Positions 1-12,765 of a stretch of DNA of 64,000 nt are shown in pieces; within the stretch, counting starts at the first letter, position 1, and every line of letters begins with the position of its first letter. A program made the position numbers and the translations under genes. Where the stretch lies: positions 10,684,874-10,748,873 of the forward strand of contig NC_052518.1 in NCBI RefSeq assembly GCF_014356525.2, given 5' to 3'. The notes beneath the pieces are model-generated. The model did not search any database. It was not told the origin of the DNA and saw only the letters and a list, made by a program, of their open reading frames with translations. Source of the stretch: Nilaparvata lugens (taxonomy: Eukaryota; Arthropoda; Insecta; Hemiptera; Delphacidae).

Positions 1-522
1 GTACCTATTATACCCCATGTACCCAACGTACCAGTACCCAATGTACCTCCTCTCCTCACCATGTGGGGAAGCACAAACATTGACATAGAGCCTGGCACCT
101 CAAGCAGCTCCAGTGAATCCGGAGAAGAGATCGACTACAGCACAGTACCCTACAACAAGAATTGGGAGGTGGAGATGCTGGCTGAACAGCTAGACCAGAG
201 AGCCAATGAGCCTCAGCCCGGCACCAGCGGCGTCAATGTCAGGAAACGCCACAGTTTCAGCGGTCACCGAACTCCACACGAAGACCTGAGAAGCAAGAAG
301 AAACCGCTGCAGACAACTAAGTCTCTGGATGAATGCAATGACGGCTCTGGAAGGTTTTCCTCCCTCTACCGCAGCATGTCCATAGGCAATCTCCATTCCA
401 CCCTCATGAAAAATCTGGGCAGCTTCATCTGGGGCAATGAAGACAGCACTTCGCAAGACACCATACCCACCATCTCTCAAACCTGTCCTTCTCACAGCAC
501 TTCACCACCACCTGACATTTAA
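1..522 (+). CDS. C-terminal exon of an unrecognised Ser/Pro-rich protein (5' partial)
   Basis: The frame is open from base 1 to the TAA at 520-522, giving 173 residues with no need for the internal ATG at 61, so this is probably the end of a longer protein whose earlier exons lie to the left. It begins with a short Val-Pro-Asn repeat (roughly residues 1-18), followed by a serine run and an acidic patch, a basic stretch with RKRHSF and RSKKKPLQ (phosphorylation-site-like), then SLYRSMSIGNLHSTL and a Pro/Ser/Thr tail ending PPPDI. No catalytic domain, signal peptide or membrane segment is visible; it looks disordered. Coding base composition is clearly GC-richer than the flanking DNA, which supports it as a real exon. 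I do not recognise the family. The reverse-strand ORF over the same bases is a shadow. Confidence 0.6.
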   Translation, partial: VPIIPHVPNVPVPNVPPLLTMWGSTNIDIEPGTSSSSSESGEEIDYSTVPYNKNWEVEMLAEQLDQRANEPQPGTSGVNVRKRHSFSGHRTPHEDLRSKKKPLQTTKSLDECNDGSGRFSSLYRSMSIGNLHSTLMKNLGSFIWGNEDSTSQDTIPTISQTCPSHSTSPPPDI

Positions 523-2483
523 ATGAGCTCTTGCTCATCTATTATTTTATTTTAAATTTTATAAATTGATAGGCCTAAAATAATTTGAAACGTGAAAAGT
601 CCCTAGAGATACTCGACTATTTTGTTAACACAAGTAGAATTTCGAGAACTAAGAATAGATGTAAATTTGGAGAAAAGTGGAAAATAATGATAGTTTTTTA
701 TCGGGGGAAAGAGAGTGGGTGATACAGAGTGAGAAAGCATTATATACGATCTATAGAATTTGTGCTTGTATAATCTAATGTAGCCTAATTTATGTGAAAA
801 TGTGTATTTCTAACTTTTGTATTCTGACATTCATGTAGGTTCAACTCTTAAAAATTAGAAATGTGAAGCATTTGTGAGTGACAGCGCACAATCATTTATA
901 TTGGATCATAACAGGTGCGGCATGCATGCTTTTTCAACTATTTCGACTGAAACAATTATTGTATTATCCGATGTGCCAAAACAATAGTGCCATTTATCAA
1001 CTATGTATGTAATCATTTTTTAATTCTATCAGTAATGAAATAGAGGGTGGTGGCGTGTAACAACTGAAACCCGCGCGTTTCTATCCAGGCAACAAATCAT
1101 TCTATTCATTTATTCTATTATTAGTTCTAGTCTGCTGTAATCTCATTCCTAGAAAAGGGAGTAGAGAGTGGCTCTGTTTTTGTTCAAGTCATCAAGATCA
1201 GATGAATTATTATAATTATTGTCACTATTTATACATAATAATTTATAAATTTATCAGCAACGATCAAGAATTTTCTATTATGATTCACTTTCATTCAGAG
1301 GACCACTATGGCACGTTTCAAAGACTAGTTTGTAGTTTGATTCTAGACCAGAGGTGGCAACAGAGGCTTTTGCGGGATACGTTCGGCTCAAGAAATTGGA
1401 TAATTATATTGGAAACATTCAAAAATACAAAAAAAGCAAGTTGTAAATCTTCCAGAACCTAAACCTCTACAACAAAAATGGTTTTCGAATTTTCTTCTTG
1501 AAAGCTAGAAGGGATCAAAACAGTAGACTGAGAAGAGAGTCCTCAATGTAAAGAGAAAACCTCTACTTTGTTTTCATAATTCAATATCAATTCTATATAT
1601 CATAGTTTATATTGTTAGTGATAGTAACGTTTTCACAGGGTTATTCGTGTTCTTTTTTTTTTGAAGAGAAAGTAAGAAGATGAATTGGCTTTTTTTATTG
1701 GTCACACGCTCTAGACTACTTTTCATAATAGTTATTATCAAAGGTTCTATCGAGGTAATAGTGGTGTTAATCTCCTAAAATAAAAAGGATTAGTTGACAT
1801 CAAGTAAAGTTTCATGAAGTTACGAGGGCAGTCGGAAAAGTTTCCATGGAGATAGCAACTCTCGTGAACAAGAGCTAGTGCCGACTATTTATTCCTGGCT
1901 ATCCTAGTGACTCATTTACGCTCCTCTCTGACATTCAGCCCAATCGTGGCACTGCGTCTCATGACGTCATGAGTTCACACTCCAAATACCACTCCATTGA
2001 AATGTTCATCTTTCCTCACATCTGCCTGCCGAGCATGCAACTCCCCCCCCGTATCACCAAATTTAATCCAATCAATTGACTACTTGTTCAAACATCTAGT
2101 TTCAAGGTTTTAAGGGTGACTAAGTTATTGTCCAGTTCATTTCAACTCAAATGTTATTCCTTTGCGTCCCATTCATCATTATTCACTCAAATATTTTACT
2201 TCATATTTTTATTTTCCATTTATTCATGTTATTTTCTCTCATTTCTAACAACTCTTTATTTTGCCGAGGAGCTGCCGGACGAGAATAGCAGACCTAGCGT
2301 CCTAAGAACCCAAGGTGCTAGAGTGGTAGAACCCCACCGAAAATCCGGGTTCCTTTATATCCTTAATCCTTTATATTACACATCCTTGTTGTCTCACCTA
2401 TCCTCACAATCCTTCCACTTTAACCTTTGACCTAGCACATTCCCTCAAAACACATAGGCCTACCGTACTATATCATTTTATTT
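523..2483. other. 3' flank and intergenic DNA without a convincing gene
   Basis: AT-rich DNA after the stop codon, presumably starting with the 3' UTR of the preceding gene. Small ORFs at 1202-1462 and 2116-2430 have no recognisable domain and follow local base composition. The stretch 2266-2360 is noticeably GC-richer, resembling an old exon or repeat fragment; I could not identify it. Confidence 0.5.
1958..1973. promoter_or_regulatory. 16-bp palindrome containing a full CRE/ATF site
   Basis: CTCATGACGTCATGAG is a perfect 16-bp palindrome whose core TGACGTCA is the consensus CREB/ATF site. It sits in a locally GC-richer stretch (about 1850-2060). No transcript start can be assigned nearby, so regulatory use is only an inference. 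Confidence 0.3.
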
Positions 2484-2912
2484 ATATTTTATTATTCTTA
2501 CCCCATTTCTCTGGTTTTGAATTATGTAACTCAATAATTATTAATGATCATTTTTATTCATCCAAGGGATTATTTTCTCATCACTTTTATTTTTTTCACT
2601 TCCCTCTGACTCATGTCAATTCAAATATATTTTATTATTCTCACCCCATTTCTCTGGTTTTGAATTATGTAACTCAATAATTATTAATGATCATTTTTAT
2701 TCTTCCAAGGGATTATTTTCTCATCACTTTTATTTTTTTCACTTCCCTCTGACTCATGTCAATTCAAATATATTTTATTATTCTCACCCCATTTCTCTGG
2801 TTTTGAATTATGTAACTCAATAATTATTAATGATCATTTTTATTCATCCAAGGGATTATTTCCTCATTACTTTTATATTTTTCACTTCCCTCTAACTCAC
2901 GTCAATTCAAAT
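2484..2912. repeat. Tandem repeat, three copies of a 143-bp unit
   Basis: The block with CCCATTTCTCTGGTTTTGAA recurs with CTGGTTTTGA at 2511, 2654 and 2797, an exact 143-bp period. The copies differ by only a few bases; the third is the most diverged. No coding capacity. Confidence 0.9.
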
Positions 2913-3666
2913 GATTGTATCACTTAATCCGATATGATTCAATAAAAAACTCTAGTGCCTGGCAACAAGCTATTAGTTCTTTATTCCTTATTCTTCATTC
3001 ATTTATACAATAAGAACATTCTCAAAATGATAGAGAGAGGAAAAATAAGGTAACCTTGTGCTATTCCTCTTCCAAATTTAGATAACACATAGTCCGAAAT
3101 AGGTTAAGTCTTGTAGTTCTCCAATTCACAACATTTCCAGTCCTCAAGTATTTTCACAAAGTAGATTTTCAAATGTAGAAATGTAGCTTCAAAACTAAAC
3201 ATAGAATAAATATTTCACATTATTATAACTAAAATAGGAAATATTCACATATTAAAAATATAATTTTGAAGAATTACCGAAAAACAAACTTAATTCTTAA
3301 AGCACAGCTTATCTTATATTAATTGAGTTCTAATTAATTTAATGCAAAAATGAAGTTGAATAATCAAGTTCTAGTACTAAAATAAGATGAAAACAGGAAT
3401 GTTTCCGGAAAATTTTCAAGCAATGCCACCCAGCCCGCTTTGCTTGAATTTTTTATCGCTTTCTACTAAGCGGTTGCCGAAATGTTTCTAGTTTCACCTC
3501 GGCTCAGAAGTGCTAGTCAGCTTTATTCAACTGGTCTTGAAAATTATTTGGAATTAGAAATTTATTGCTGGTTTTAATTCAATCGAACCAATATTTGCAT
3601 ATCAGTACCTCACTTAGCTTTAATTTATTTCAATTGATTTTAATTCATTATCATCAAAGTGTTAAT

Positions 3667-3922
3667 TTCTTGCTTATCATGATTAAGTGTTTGTCATTAG
3701 TATTATCAGTCACGGAAATGTAAAAATTATCAAATATCTCCATAATTATTCGATAAATACTCACTCAATTTTCAGCCATTTTGGATGTGCGGTGTTCTTG
3801 CTTATCATGATTAAGTGTTTGTCATCAGTCTTATCAATCATATAAATGTAAAACTTATCAAATATCTCCATAATTCGTTAAATACTCACTCAATTTTCAG
3901 CCATTTTGGACGTGCAGTGTTC
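3667..3922. repeat. Tandem duplication, two copies of a 128-bp unit
   Basis: TGCTTATCATGATTAAGTG occurs at 3671 and 3799, and homology continues through CTCACTCAATTTTCAGCCAT and GTGTTC in both copies. The second copy has a few substitutions and a short deletion. Confidence 0.85.
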
Positions 3923-6510
3923 ATTTTACAATCATTCCAGTAAGTCGATATCAGGTGTTGAGTGCTGAAATTTTACTGACTACAGTAACTAGTAAAATAT
4001 TACCAAAGAGACACACCAGCTCATGCTCACGTGAGTTGTCAATATTGTCATTGAAATAACTTCATGAACATCACAAAACTAGGTGCTAATAACAGATACC
4101 AGAGAAGATGTATTTTTATTTTCATGATGCCCCCCCTTTGACAGTTCACTGATTTTTAGCTCTGGATGGCAGGATGGGTAGTAATGTACCCAAGTATCAT
4201 GTGCGCCAAAATTAGTATCAGTTTCAGTGTGTAATTTATCAGTTCACGCCAAAACTCAAATTAACTAACTGCTCTCTGTTCATAGTTTTCATTTGCTAAT
4301 AGTAATGTGTTTGTTTATAATTAAGCTTTATTAAGATAGTAATGTGTTTCCATTTAAACCATTATTCTCTTCAAATTTAGTGTGGCTTTTCCATACAGAT
4401 TCAAAATTCACGTCTGGGAAAGTTCAGTTTTGTTGATATCATTGCCACCCCTGTTCTATAATCAATCTGACAAATGAACTTGTATCTAGTTTAGAACTAA
4501 CATAATGTGAAATTCATTGAGAAATTACTTTAACGATATCAAATTTAATTTGTTGGATGAATTATTCGTATTTCAATAGATGAAGACTTAATACTAGTGG
4601 AAGTCATTTTTAAATGAAAAAATGGAATCAACAGTGGACCATAGTTAAAGTTTTATAAAATCATATAAAGCTGATTGATTTTACGAAGTGATACTGCTAA
4701 CACTTCTTTGTGCATTTAAATGGTTACTAGCTTAGTTTCAATTAAATACTATCATAAATTGATACTCATCGTTGTAATGAGTAGTGATTATTAATGATAA
4801 TTTTCATCGAGTCTTTTAATCATACTCCATTAATTTCTTATTCGATTAATTTATAACAATGGTTTTGATAGTGATCAGAGAATATAGTGTTCGAAAAATT
4901 GTTTGTCGAGCAAATAGGAAAACTGTAAATATGCAACAACTAGAAGTGAGTCTTATACTTGATTCTATTACTTAGATTTAAGTTTACTTAGATTAAGTTA
5001 CTGATAATATTATAGTATGCACAAAAATAATTTACTTCTAAGTTATTTGTTATTTTTAGGAATGAATCTTGAATCCTTCTACACATCATATAGAGCTATG
5101 TATTTTTATATTATGATAAAAATTTAGATTGGATATAGAGATGTATATGGGGCCTAACTTGATTATTCTGTTAGAATTGTTATAACATGAGAGAGAGATA
5201 ATTCAACCAAGTCTCCTGGATTAGAATGATATGGATTTGATCAGATGCTATTCGTGAATATTGGATCTGCAGATTATTAGGTAAGAGACACGTCGTTTAG
5301 ATCTACATAGCTCTAAAGACTATTATATTGAATTACATTAGCAGAGCATAAAATATTTAATTGCATCTTGAATTCAGTCTATATTATATCGGATATTTTA
5401 GAAAGTGAAGATTTTTCTATTAAGTCAGTCTGGTTTCCAGAGCAGTGGAAGTCGAAATTCAATTTAACATCAATAAAATCTCCACAAAAGTGCAATAATT
5501 TCCATTTTTTCCACACGAATCAGATTTTACATTTGAATTAATAAAGTCAAATAAAAATGAAGTGCTATCATGTTATTTTTTATTGTGAGCAATCTTTATT
5601 ATTTATTATTGCAAAATATGTTAGATTCTGAATTTTAATCAATGAAGTCTAAAGATATATGAAGCTACTTGGTCAACTAAAAAATCATATTATCTTACTC
5701 GATTTCTTGATCATAACAATTCATCATCAATCTTCTCTATCTGTACTCCACATATGTATGTACTCTCTATCTGTATGTCGCATTCATCAATCCAACTTCA
5801 TTCACTAAAATCTCGAACACTATCTCGTCCAAATAAATATTATGAATGTTAAACTATGTAAATGTCAATGTGAACAAGGTAAATGTCTCTCTTCATCTTG
5901 TATGTATTTATTCATTAATTCAGTGTTACATAAAGAGTTTCATTACAATGAATATTTCGCATATACATTGCTATCTATATTGATGTTGAATGTTTGCAAG
6001 CTAATAATTAAGTTGAATATTCAAGGTTATGATATTATGCTGAATAATTGTATAAGTTGTTTAAAATGATATCCGAAATGGATCATCTAATGGAAAAGAA
6101 TCCGCTTATAATGTTGAGATAGTTCTCAACATTTGAATGTCACAGTTACGTTGTAAAGTGTATAATTATTATTCTCTGTGTTCAGACTCATCGCAAAAGA
6201 TGGAATTTGAACATATATGGCTATTATACTCATTAAGAAAGAGATTTATAGGTGTTGAATGTTTACCCATGCAGTTACCAACTGTTTTGATGTTACCCAT
6301 CCTATTCAGTTCTACTGCTAGATGAAATTGCTTAGATGTTAGATTCGGATTAATTGTTGTGAAGAAAATAGATAATAAGCTCCTCTACTTATCTCATTGT
6401 CTGTCTTGTGATGTTTCCAGTGGAATTTTCTGTAAATTCTAAGTGTTAGAAATAATTATTTTTGAGTATTTTATTATTGTTAAAATTGGTTTGTAAATTT
6501 TATTGTTCTT

Positions 6511-6550
6511 TATGTACAGATCCATCATATGATGACGTGATCTGTACATA
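6511..6550. repeat. Nested palindrome, cruciform-prone
   Basis: The arms TATGTACAGATC and GATCTGTACATA are perfect inverted repeats, and the centre CATCATATGATG is itself a palindrome, so almost the whole 40 bp is self-complementary. No flanking TSD is evident. Confidence 0.7.
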
Positions 6551-8593
6551 TGGCTATCACACGCAAGTGCTTTTATTAAAAATTCAATGTTTAAACCTTG
6601 ATATAGTTACCTAATATCTAGATATTGATATAAATTCATAGTTATATCATTGCTAGTTGAGATTGTTGGAGTGCTAGATTATAATTCTCTGTTGTGAATA
6701 GAGTAGTTAAAAAAAGTACATGACTTGTACTGTAAGTTATTTTTCAACTCTCAATTTGATTGATAGTTTAAACCAAATCCCTCCTCTTCTATCAAAATCA
6801 CCAAACAAAAGTTCTCCAGGTTATTTTTATAGATAAGTTACACTCTAAACTTTCTATTTAGCTTTCCATCATTATTTTCTATGAAAATTTTGCTGCTGGG
6901 TCATCACATACAGTTAGTCTATTACTATCTCTACTGAACATATATCTTTTTAATAAACTTTTCAATAGTATAAAATATTATTCTCTTATTATGGGAATTG
7001 AATTCATCATTATTTCAAAATCTACAATGGGAGCAATATATTTATTTGAAATAAGAAACTATAGCTGCAATGCATACACAGCTATGGGCAGGAAATACAA
7101 TTTATTATTGATTCCTATTTAATTTTAATTGAAAATGTTAAATTATTGTTTTAAAATTAGCTCAAAGGAAGACAGATTGCTTTAGCCAGTGGCGAAGCCA
7201 AAGGTGGGGTGTTAATGATTGAATGAGGATAAGATAATAAAATTAAGGCAAAAGATAATTATGAGACAAGCCCATGACCAACACATTGGTAGACGAAGTA
7301 AGGTAGGAATTAGCATTGATAGGAGTAGCAAAACATTTCTTTTTAAAGTATTCACAAAAAATGTTATATATTTTTTCTTGTAAGCTATCATCTCCAAACC
7401 CAATTTCTCGGACTTTCAAATACAGGGAAACCCATGTTCAAATCCATGTTACTCTTGTATTGATAAAACAAAATATGGATTAATAACTATGTTATTAATA
7501 TACGGTAATGAGCTATTAATGAATGATTGATATTTGCATATTCATATGAGTGGGAAACCAACTCTGAATTTGCATTTGAATGTGTCTGTGGAAACTGAGT
7601 GTGTGACTTTTTCAATTTGATGGATGTTGAGATACTTTAGTCAGAATGATTGCGTCTTATGTACAGTGTGTAGTGAATTTATCGTGACTCTCTATTTGAA
7701 ATGAATTTTCTCATTATTTGATGTTACTTCGAGCACAGAAAATTTAAACATTCCATTTTTCTAGACGTTTATTGATTATTCAAGTAATTAACATTCGAAT
7801 ATAATATGAGAATGGTAATTATCCTTATAAATTCTAGTTTATACGTTGATTAAATTATAATATTATACTTTTCGAGTTCTTCATGAATGTAATTTTGACA
7901 TAATATTCTCAAACACGTTACAACATTTTTTTATAAAAACACTTAATTTTCATTTCAAATACTCATTTGAAGAGTTTGGAAAGCTGCTTATTGGATTAAT
8001 GTGGAATTTTGCATGTTACATTTGACAAAACTTTTAAGCTCAGTGTTGAATGGATGTATTCTATGCATTACTCTTTTATGGGTGTATTATCAAAAGATAT
8101 TAACTGTATTTCAAAAAAATTGACATTTACCATTGTTCAATGTGAGAAATCTATATTATATTGAATATTATAATATATCTATCTATGCAAAAAGTTTTCT
8201 TATTTATTACCTTATCCACTTCGCGCAAACACCAATAAAATTGTAACAGTATTTAATACTAACAAAAATATTGAAAATTCAGCATTAGCAGACATCAATT
8301 CGATCCTGGAATAGTACGTGATAAAGGCACATCTGTTTGTGAGTTCTTCAAAAATAGTAACTACATAATATTAATTTACAATCAAAGAGTTCATTCTCAT
8401 TGAAAAATTAATTGTGATTTTCAATTTGAAATAGGAAATTGCCTGTGTTACCTCACGGTTCAATTGATGATTTGTACTTTTATTTGAAAAAATTGAAATT
8501 ATCAGTTTAAGGTTTTGAATGACAATATTTTTGTAATATTCAAATCTGTTCATTCATTTTAGAATTTCAAATCAAGATTTCTGTCACTCTATA

Positions 8594-8934
8594 GTGAGGT
8601 CCACGTTATAATGGCAGTGGAGAAAGATAGGAGAAGAACGTTGCTGAACCTCTGTCTTGTCAATGTCTTCTATAGACGGTAGCTGATACAGGTTTATTGA
8701 TGTAATATTAACTGTTCATTCTCGTTTAAAATAATCAATTCAATAGTTTCATGATGAATTTTCATAATTAAGATGAGATATTTTGTTAATTAATTATTAA
8801 TTCTACATTGTTAAAAGACGATCTGGCAACAGAGCAAAGCGAGAAAGAGATAGCGCTATCCGCTTTGTTGAATGATAGACAAGGATAGCAATACCATTTC
8901 TAATCAAACACTGCCATTATAACGTGGACCTCAC
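8594..8934. mobile_element. MITE with 26-bp terminal inverted repeats and TA target site
   Basis: GTGAGGTCCACGTTATAATG starts the left arm (8594-8619) and its exact reverse complement closes the element (8909-8934). Both ends are flanked by TA, and the symmetry extends to CTATA. The 341-bp interior has no coding capacity. A truncated relative with the same right end lies at about 20555-20700. The TA site points to Tc1/mariner-type mobilisation. Confidence 0.85.
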
Positions 8935-8989
8935 TATAGTCAGCATAGATCCACAGAGAAGAAAGAGTAGAAATTCCTTCTACTTTGTG

Positions 8990-9369
8990 ATAGATTAAGC
9001 TACTTGGTAGGCTATTGTTCTTGATACAAAACATGGATATGCCACATTGATTGGTTATGTGGTCGGCCCAGTAGAGTGGGTTTTCTTATAAGACGTCTGA
9101 GAACTCTTGTTCCTCGGCAATATTTTAGAACGTCCTACTTCGGGTATTTCCAAAGTTTAATTCAATATGGGCTTATTCTATGGGGCGGAGCAGCCAATAC
9201 TAGTAGGGTGCTGCTTTTTCAGAAAAAAGTAGTGAGGCTTATGGCCAATGCTGACTACCTCGCTCATTGTCGTCCAATATTCGTCCCGAAGGAGGTTATG
9301 ACTGTGTTCAGCCTGTACGTCATGCAACTGCACAAATTATTATCATTATTTGATTGTCACCTAGTTTAG
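8990..9369 (+). pseudogene. Non-LTR retrotransposon reverse transcriptase, C-terminal fragment
   Basis: Translation from 9076 gives an arginine-rich RRLRTLVPR start, then YGLILWGG and LFQKKVVRLM, then HCRPIF, the order seen after the RT core in Jockey/R1-type LINEs. About 80 bases upstream, a different frame reads LDTKHGYATLIGYVVG, the expected preceding RT block, so there is a frameshift near 9070. The fragment loses similarity near 9340 and ends in a stop at 9369. It is a dead remnant: no catalytic motifs, no ORF1 and no poly(A) tail. Confidence 0.7.
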
Positions 9370-11237
9370 CAACTAGCAACTACGAGCCAGGAACTTCAAT
9401 GAAAAATATTAATAAAATTCAACTTCAGGCTTATTAAACTAATAAAAACTAATAAATAAAATCATGTCACATTTCAAATTTTCAAACAAAACAGATTTAT
9501 TCAGCAATCAATTCAGGTCAAGAAGGCATATTCAATTTTTAATTTCAATATTTGGGAACTTGCTAACTTGCTGCAACTACTGTAGGTTTGGGCCTCGGTC
9601 ATTCTATGAAACTGAATTTTGAGCTATATAAGAAAACAACAAGAGTTTGGCACTCACCATTTTAACAATATTCAAACTTGGACTCTTCAGAAACACTCTC
9701 ATACGATATAAGAAAACTCACTATACTTGAACTCACACGCATAAATAATTTCCTGATTCTTCTCCTACTAACTCTATAAAATTTGATTTCCTATTTATAT
9801 AGATAAAAATTACTGATAACTGAAATTTGTCAATTTCAAGCGTCTACACAATTATTGTATCAACAAAGCCTGTTATTGTTCAAGTTAATAATATTGATTG
9901 AGAATAGTCGTTTTGATTTTATTAGTGATATGGAAGATAATTATAATAATGTTTTCTAAAGAAATACAGAAAGTAGAGAAAAAAGTTTCAGTTATGTTAC
10001 ATTTGAGTTATTGTTTCTGAACAGATATTATTGTAGAGAATTGCTGAAAATCAAGAATATAATATTCAAATTGGAAAGTAAATTTTAATATTATGTCAAG
10101 TTTGAGACTTGCTAAATGTTTATATTTTTCTGACTGTGTTTTCTCATGGCGTTAAGGCTTTTAACTGAACGCTAATTTATTAAATATTATACCAGAACTT
10201 TTGAATTATTTGTGAAGGAAGATCCATTAATTCTGATACAGAGAATCAGTAGTTTAAAGATAGAAATCTATATGAAATGAGGATTCAAATAGAATGAGAG
10301 AATTTAAATAATCTGTAATCAATAGATAACTCCTTTTTTAGCTTTTGATGAATTGTAGGAAGAGTTAGAAATTAATGCTGCTGTAATACATTTATTTACA
10401 GCGGTTCATGTGTGACCACAAACCAACTTCATGTTTCACCCCTTTAAAATCCAGCTTTAAGACACAACTTCATACCATCAAGGACTCCACGAGCAAGGCA
10501 TGTCGTAAGAGGTCCCGAGGATGATACCTGACCAGAATTGACGTAAGACCGTTTCGGGAGACGGAGGTTCCGCATCGCAAGATGACTTCCCGACATCATC
10601 AACTCAACTCTTAGAAGAAAACGCCGAAATAACAAAATAACATCGAAAGGAAACACCATCAACAAAGTGCAGTGCAGTGAAACAAAGAGTCATACAAAAA
10701 TGTCAATCAAAGTGCGGGTTTGAAATTGGTGTATGGGGTTATCGACGAAATTTGGGTTCTTTGGGTTTTCTGTTTTGAGTTTTGTTCTGAAAGAATTTAT
10801 TAATATTAATTATTAATATTTGCAACTGATATTATTTGGTTTGGTGACGTATTAATATCTAACGTAAGGATAGTAATGTGCCCCCAGATCCGACGATAAA
10901 GGTAATGTAACATGTTAAATTTAATATGATTCTCATTCTCTTTCGTGTCAGTATTGTTGATATTTTGTTTTTTTTAATATTGTAGTGTTAAAATATTGAA
11001 CGGTGATTAAATCAGGCATGGCAAAAACTTATTGTAGTTTTTCTGACTAACCCGTTCGCCTGCATGAATTGAAATAGTATAGACTCAGATTCATTTTCTA
11101 GATGTGCTGGCCTACTTTCCAAATTCTAAATTTCATTCCAAATTATCTTTTTTTATTATCTTTTAAAAGGTGAGGCACAAGTTTCAGAATGAGTTTGTAA
11201 GTCTCGCAAGTGATTCCTGCATGTATGCATGGAATAT

Positions 11238-11240
<3 letters not shown>
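9370..11240. other. Intergenic region with one unidentified GC-richer island
   Basis: Mostly AT-rich with no credible ORF. Bases 10420-10700 are GC-richer and may be an old exon, promoter or LTR fragment, but no domain, splice pair or terminal repeat could be established. Confidence 0.4.

Positions 11241-11292
<52 letters not shown>
11241..11292. repeat. (AT)n microsatellite, 52 bp
   Basis: 26 uninterrupted AT dinucleotides. This makes the reverse-strand ORF across it (Tyr-Ile repeats) an artefact. Confidence 0.98.
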
Positions 11293-11295
<3 letters not shown>

Positions 11296-11680
11296 ATAAC
11301 GGAAAACACTTAAAAGTTTTATAATATGAATTGAAACAGGATACTCATGACACAGATAGATTAAAAACACTTAAAAACTTACATTATAAACGAAAATTTT
11401 CGAGAGCTGGGCTCCCTTTGTCAATCAAACAGGAAGTGGTGCAGATTTGAATTCCAATCCAATGGTCGTGACCACAGAGACGCGGTAGAGATGTTGTGTA
11501 GACCATAGAGCACAGACAGTGCAGTACAGACGAACGGAGGCGTACTGATTGAAGGAGTATTATGGGAGTAGTAGGTGGGTCATTATGAGTTACAAGCGGG
11601 AGATTTAAAATTTGAGTGGGTTATTTCAAATTTAGTGAAATGGAATGAAATTTATTTTTTATTTTTATTTTTATTGAAAA

Positions 11681-12765
11681 TTATTTATTAAGGACTTTGA
11701 CTTTGAAGCATTGGTCAAAGTTCTTGTTGTGCTCAGAGCCATGGGTAGGGATGGGTAGGGAAGTATTATTTTTAAAGAAAGCCCTGTGATTGTTGATCCT
11801 GAGGTTTAGGGCAGTGGTGGTTTCACCTATGTAGAAGGCAGGACAGAAGTTGCAGGAAAGCAGGTAGATGCAATTTTTGGAGATGCAATTACTGGATTGA
11901 TGGATTTGATGGGTGTAGTTGGAGATAGGACTGGTAAAGGAAATGGAAGGATCAGTGATAGGGCAGGTTTTACAGTGGGGGCGTTTGCTGGGTAGGGTAC
12001 CAGGTGGAGTTGGGATTTCATCAGAGGTGAGTGATTGGTTTTTACTAAAAATTCTTTTGAGGTTGGGAGGCTACTTGTAAATGAGGGTGGGTGGTTGCTG
12101 AAAAAGGTGTTTGGTAGAGGGATTGGAGGAGATGACATGGAACAGATCTTTAAGGACAGGTTTGAGGTTTTTGATTCCAGGGAAGTAGGTGGTACAGAGC
12201 TTTGGAGTTTGTGGGATTTGGGAATTGTTTGTGGCTGTGTTTCTTAGTATATCTATAAAGTGGATGGAGTCTTTGTGATGAGATGGTAGGGAGGCAACAA
12301 TGGGTTGGAGGTGGAAATCAACAAGGGCAGAGACTCGTTCTGTTGGGCTATTTATGCTTGAAACAATGGGACGACCAGGATTGCCTTCTTTATGGATTTT
12401 TGGAAGAAGATAGCAGTGTGGTGTGTTGGGAGAGTCTGGTGATAGGATGATGATGTCTGAGTCCGAGAGACCTTCAGATGGACAATATTGCATCAGAAAT
12501 TTGAAGACTTTCTTTTGGATTCGTGGAGTAGGGTCAGAAGGCAGGAGTTGATACAGTTCAGGATTGGTGAGTTGCCGGTTGGCTTCTTTGATGTAATCAG
12601 TGGTATTCAGTAAGACTATGGTTAAGCTTTTGTCAGCTTTAAAGATGAAAATACTGGGGTCAGAGTGAAGGTCTTTGATGGATTTGAACTCTTGGGGTGT
12701 GAGGTTGGGGGTTGGATTGAGGGATTCAATGAATTTTCTAGAGCTGACTTTGTTGAGGAGTAAAT
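11681..12765 (-). pseudogene. Penelope-like RT (thumb and fingers only) plus GIY-YIG endonuclease, one internal stop
   Basis: From about 12765 down to the terminal TAA at 11681-11683 the minus strand is one frame, broken only by a TAG at 12071-12073 between PPTLIYK and PPNLKRI. Visible parts: ADKS in the first RT motif, LPKIHK and GRPIVSSINSPTE in the next, then the post-RT segment, a Cys/His motif CKTCPI, and the nuclease domain with the pair CIYLLSC ... FYIGE and a following TALNLRINNHR helix. In this family the nuclease nicks target DNA and the RT copies RNA at the nick; with the palm deleted, this copy cannot do the second step. The final stretch to NKNFDQCFKVKVLNK is intact. Confidence 0.8.

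Larger units (their letters stand above)
2913..8593. other. AT-rich intergenic region
   Basis: About 5.7 kb with no ORF above 75 residues that looks coding and no recognisable domain. It holds the two-copy repeat at 3667-3922 and the palindrome at 6511-6550. Scattered runs around 3420-3500 and 4130-4200 are slightly GC-richer but unidentified. It could be intron or intergenic DNA. Confidence 0.5.

Noticed and set aside
2310..2355. tRNA-like stretch with GGTAGAACC and GGGTTCC
   Set aside because: No acceptor stem, D-arm or anticodon arm can be folded around it.
11143..11370. Reverse-strand ORF with Tyr-Ile repeats
   Set aside because: Created by the (AT)n microsatellite.
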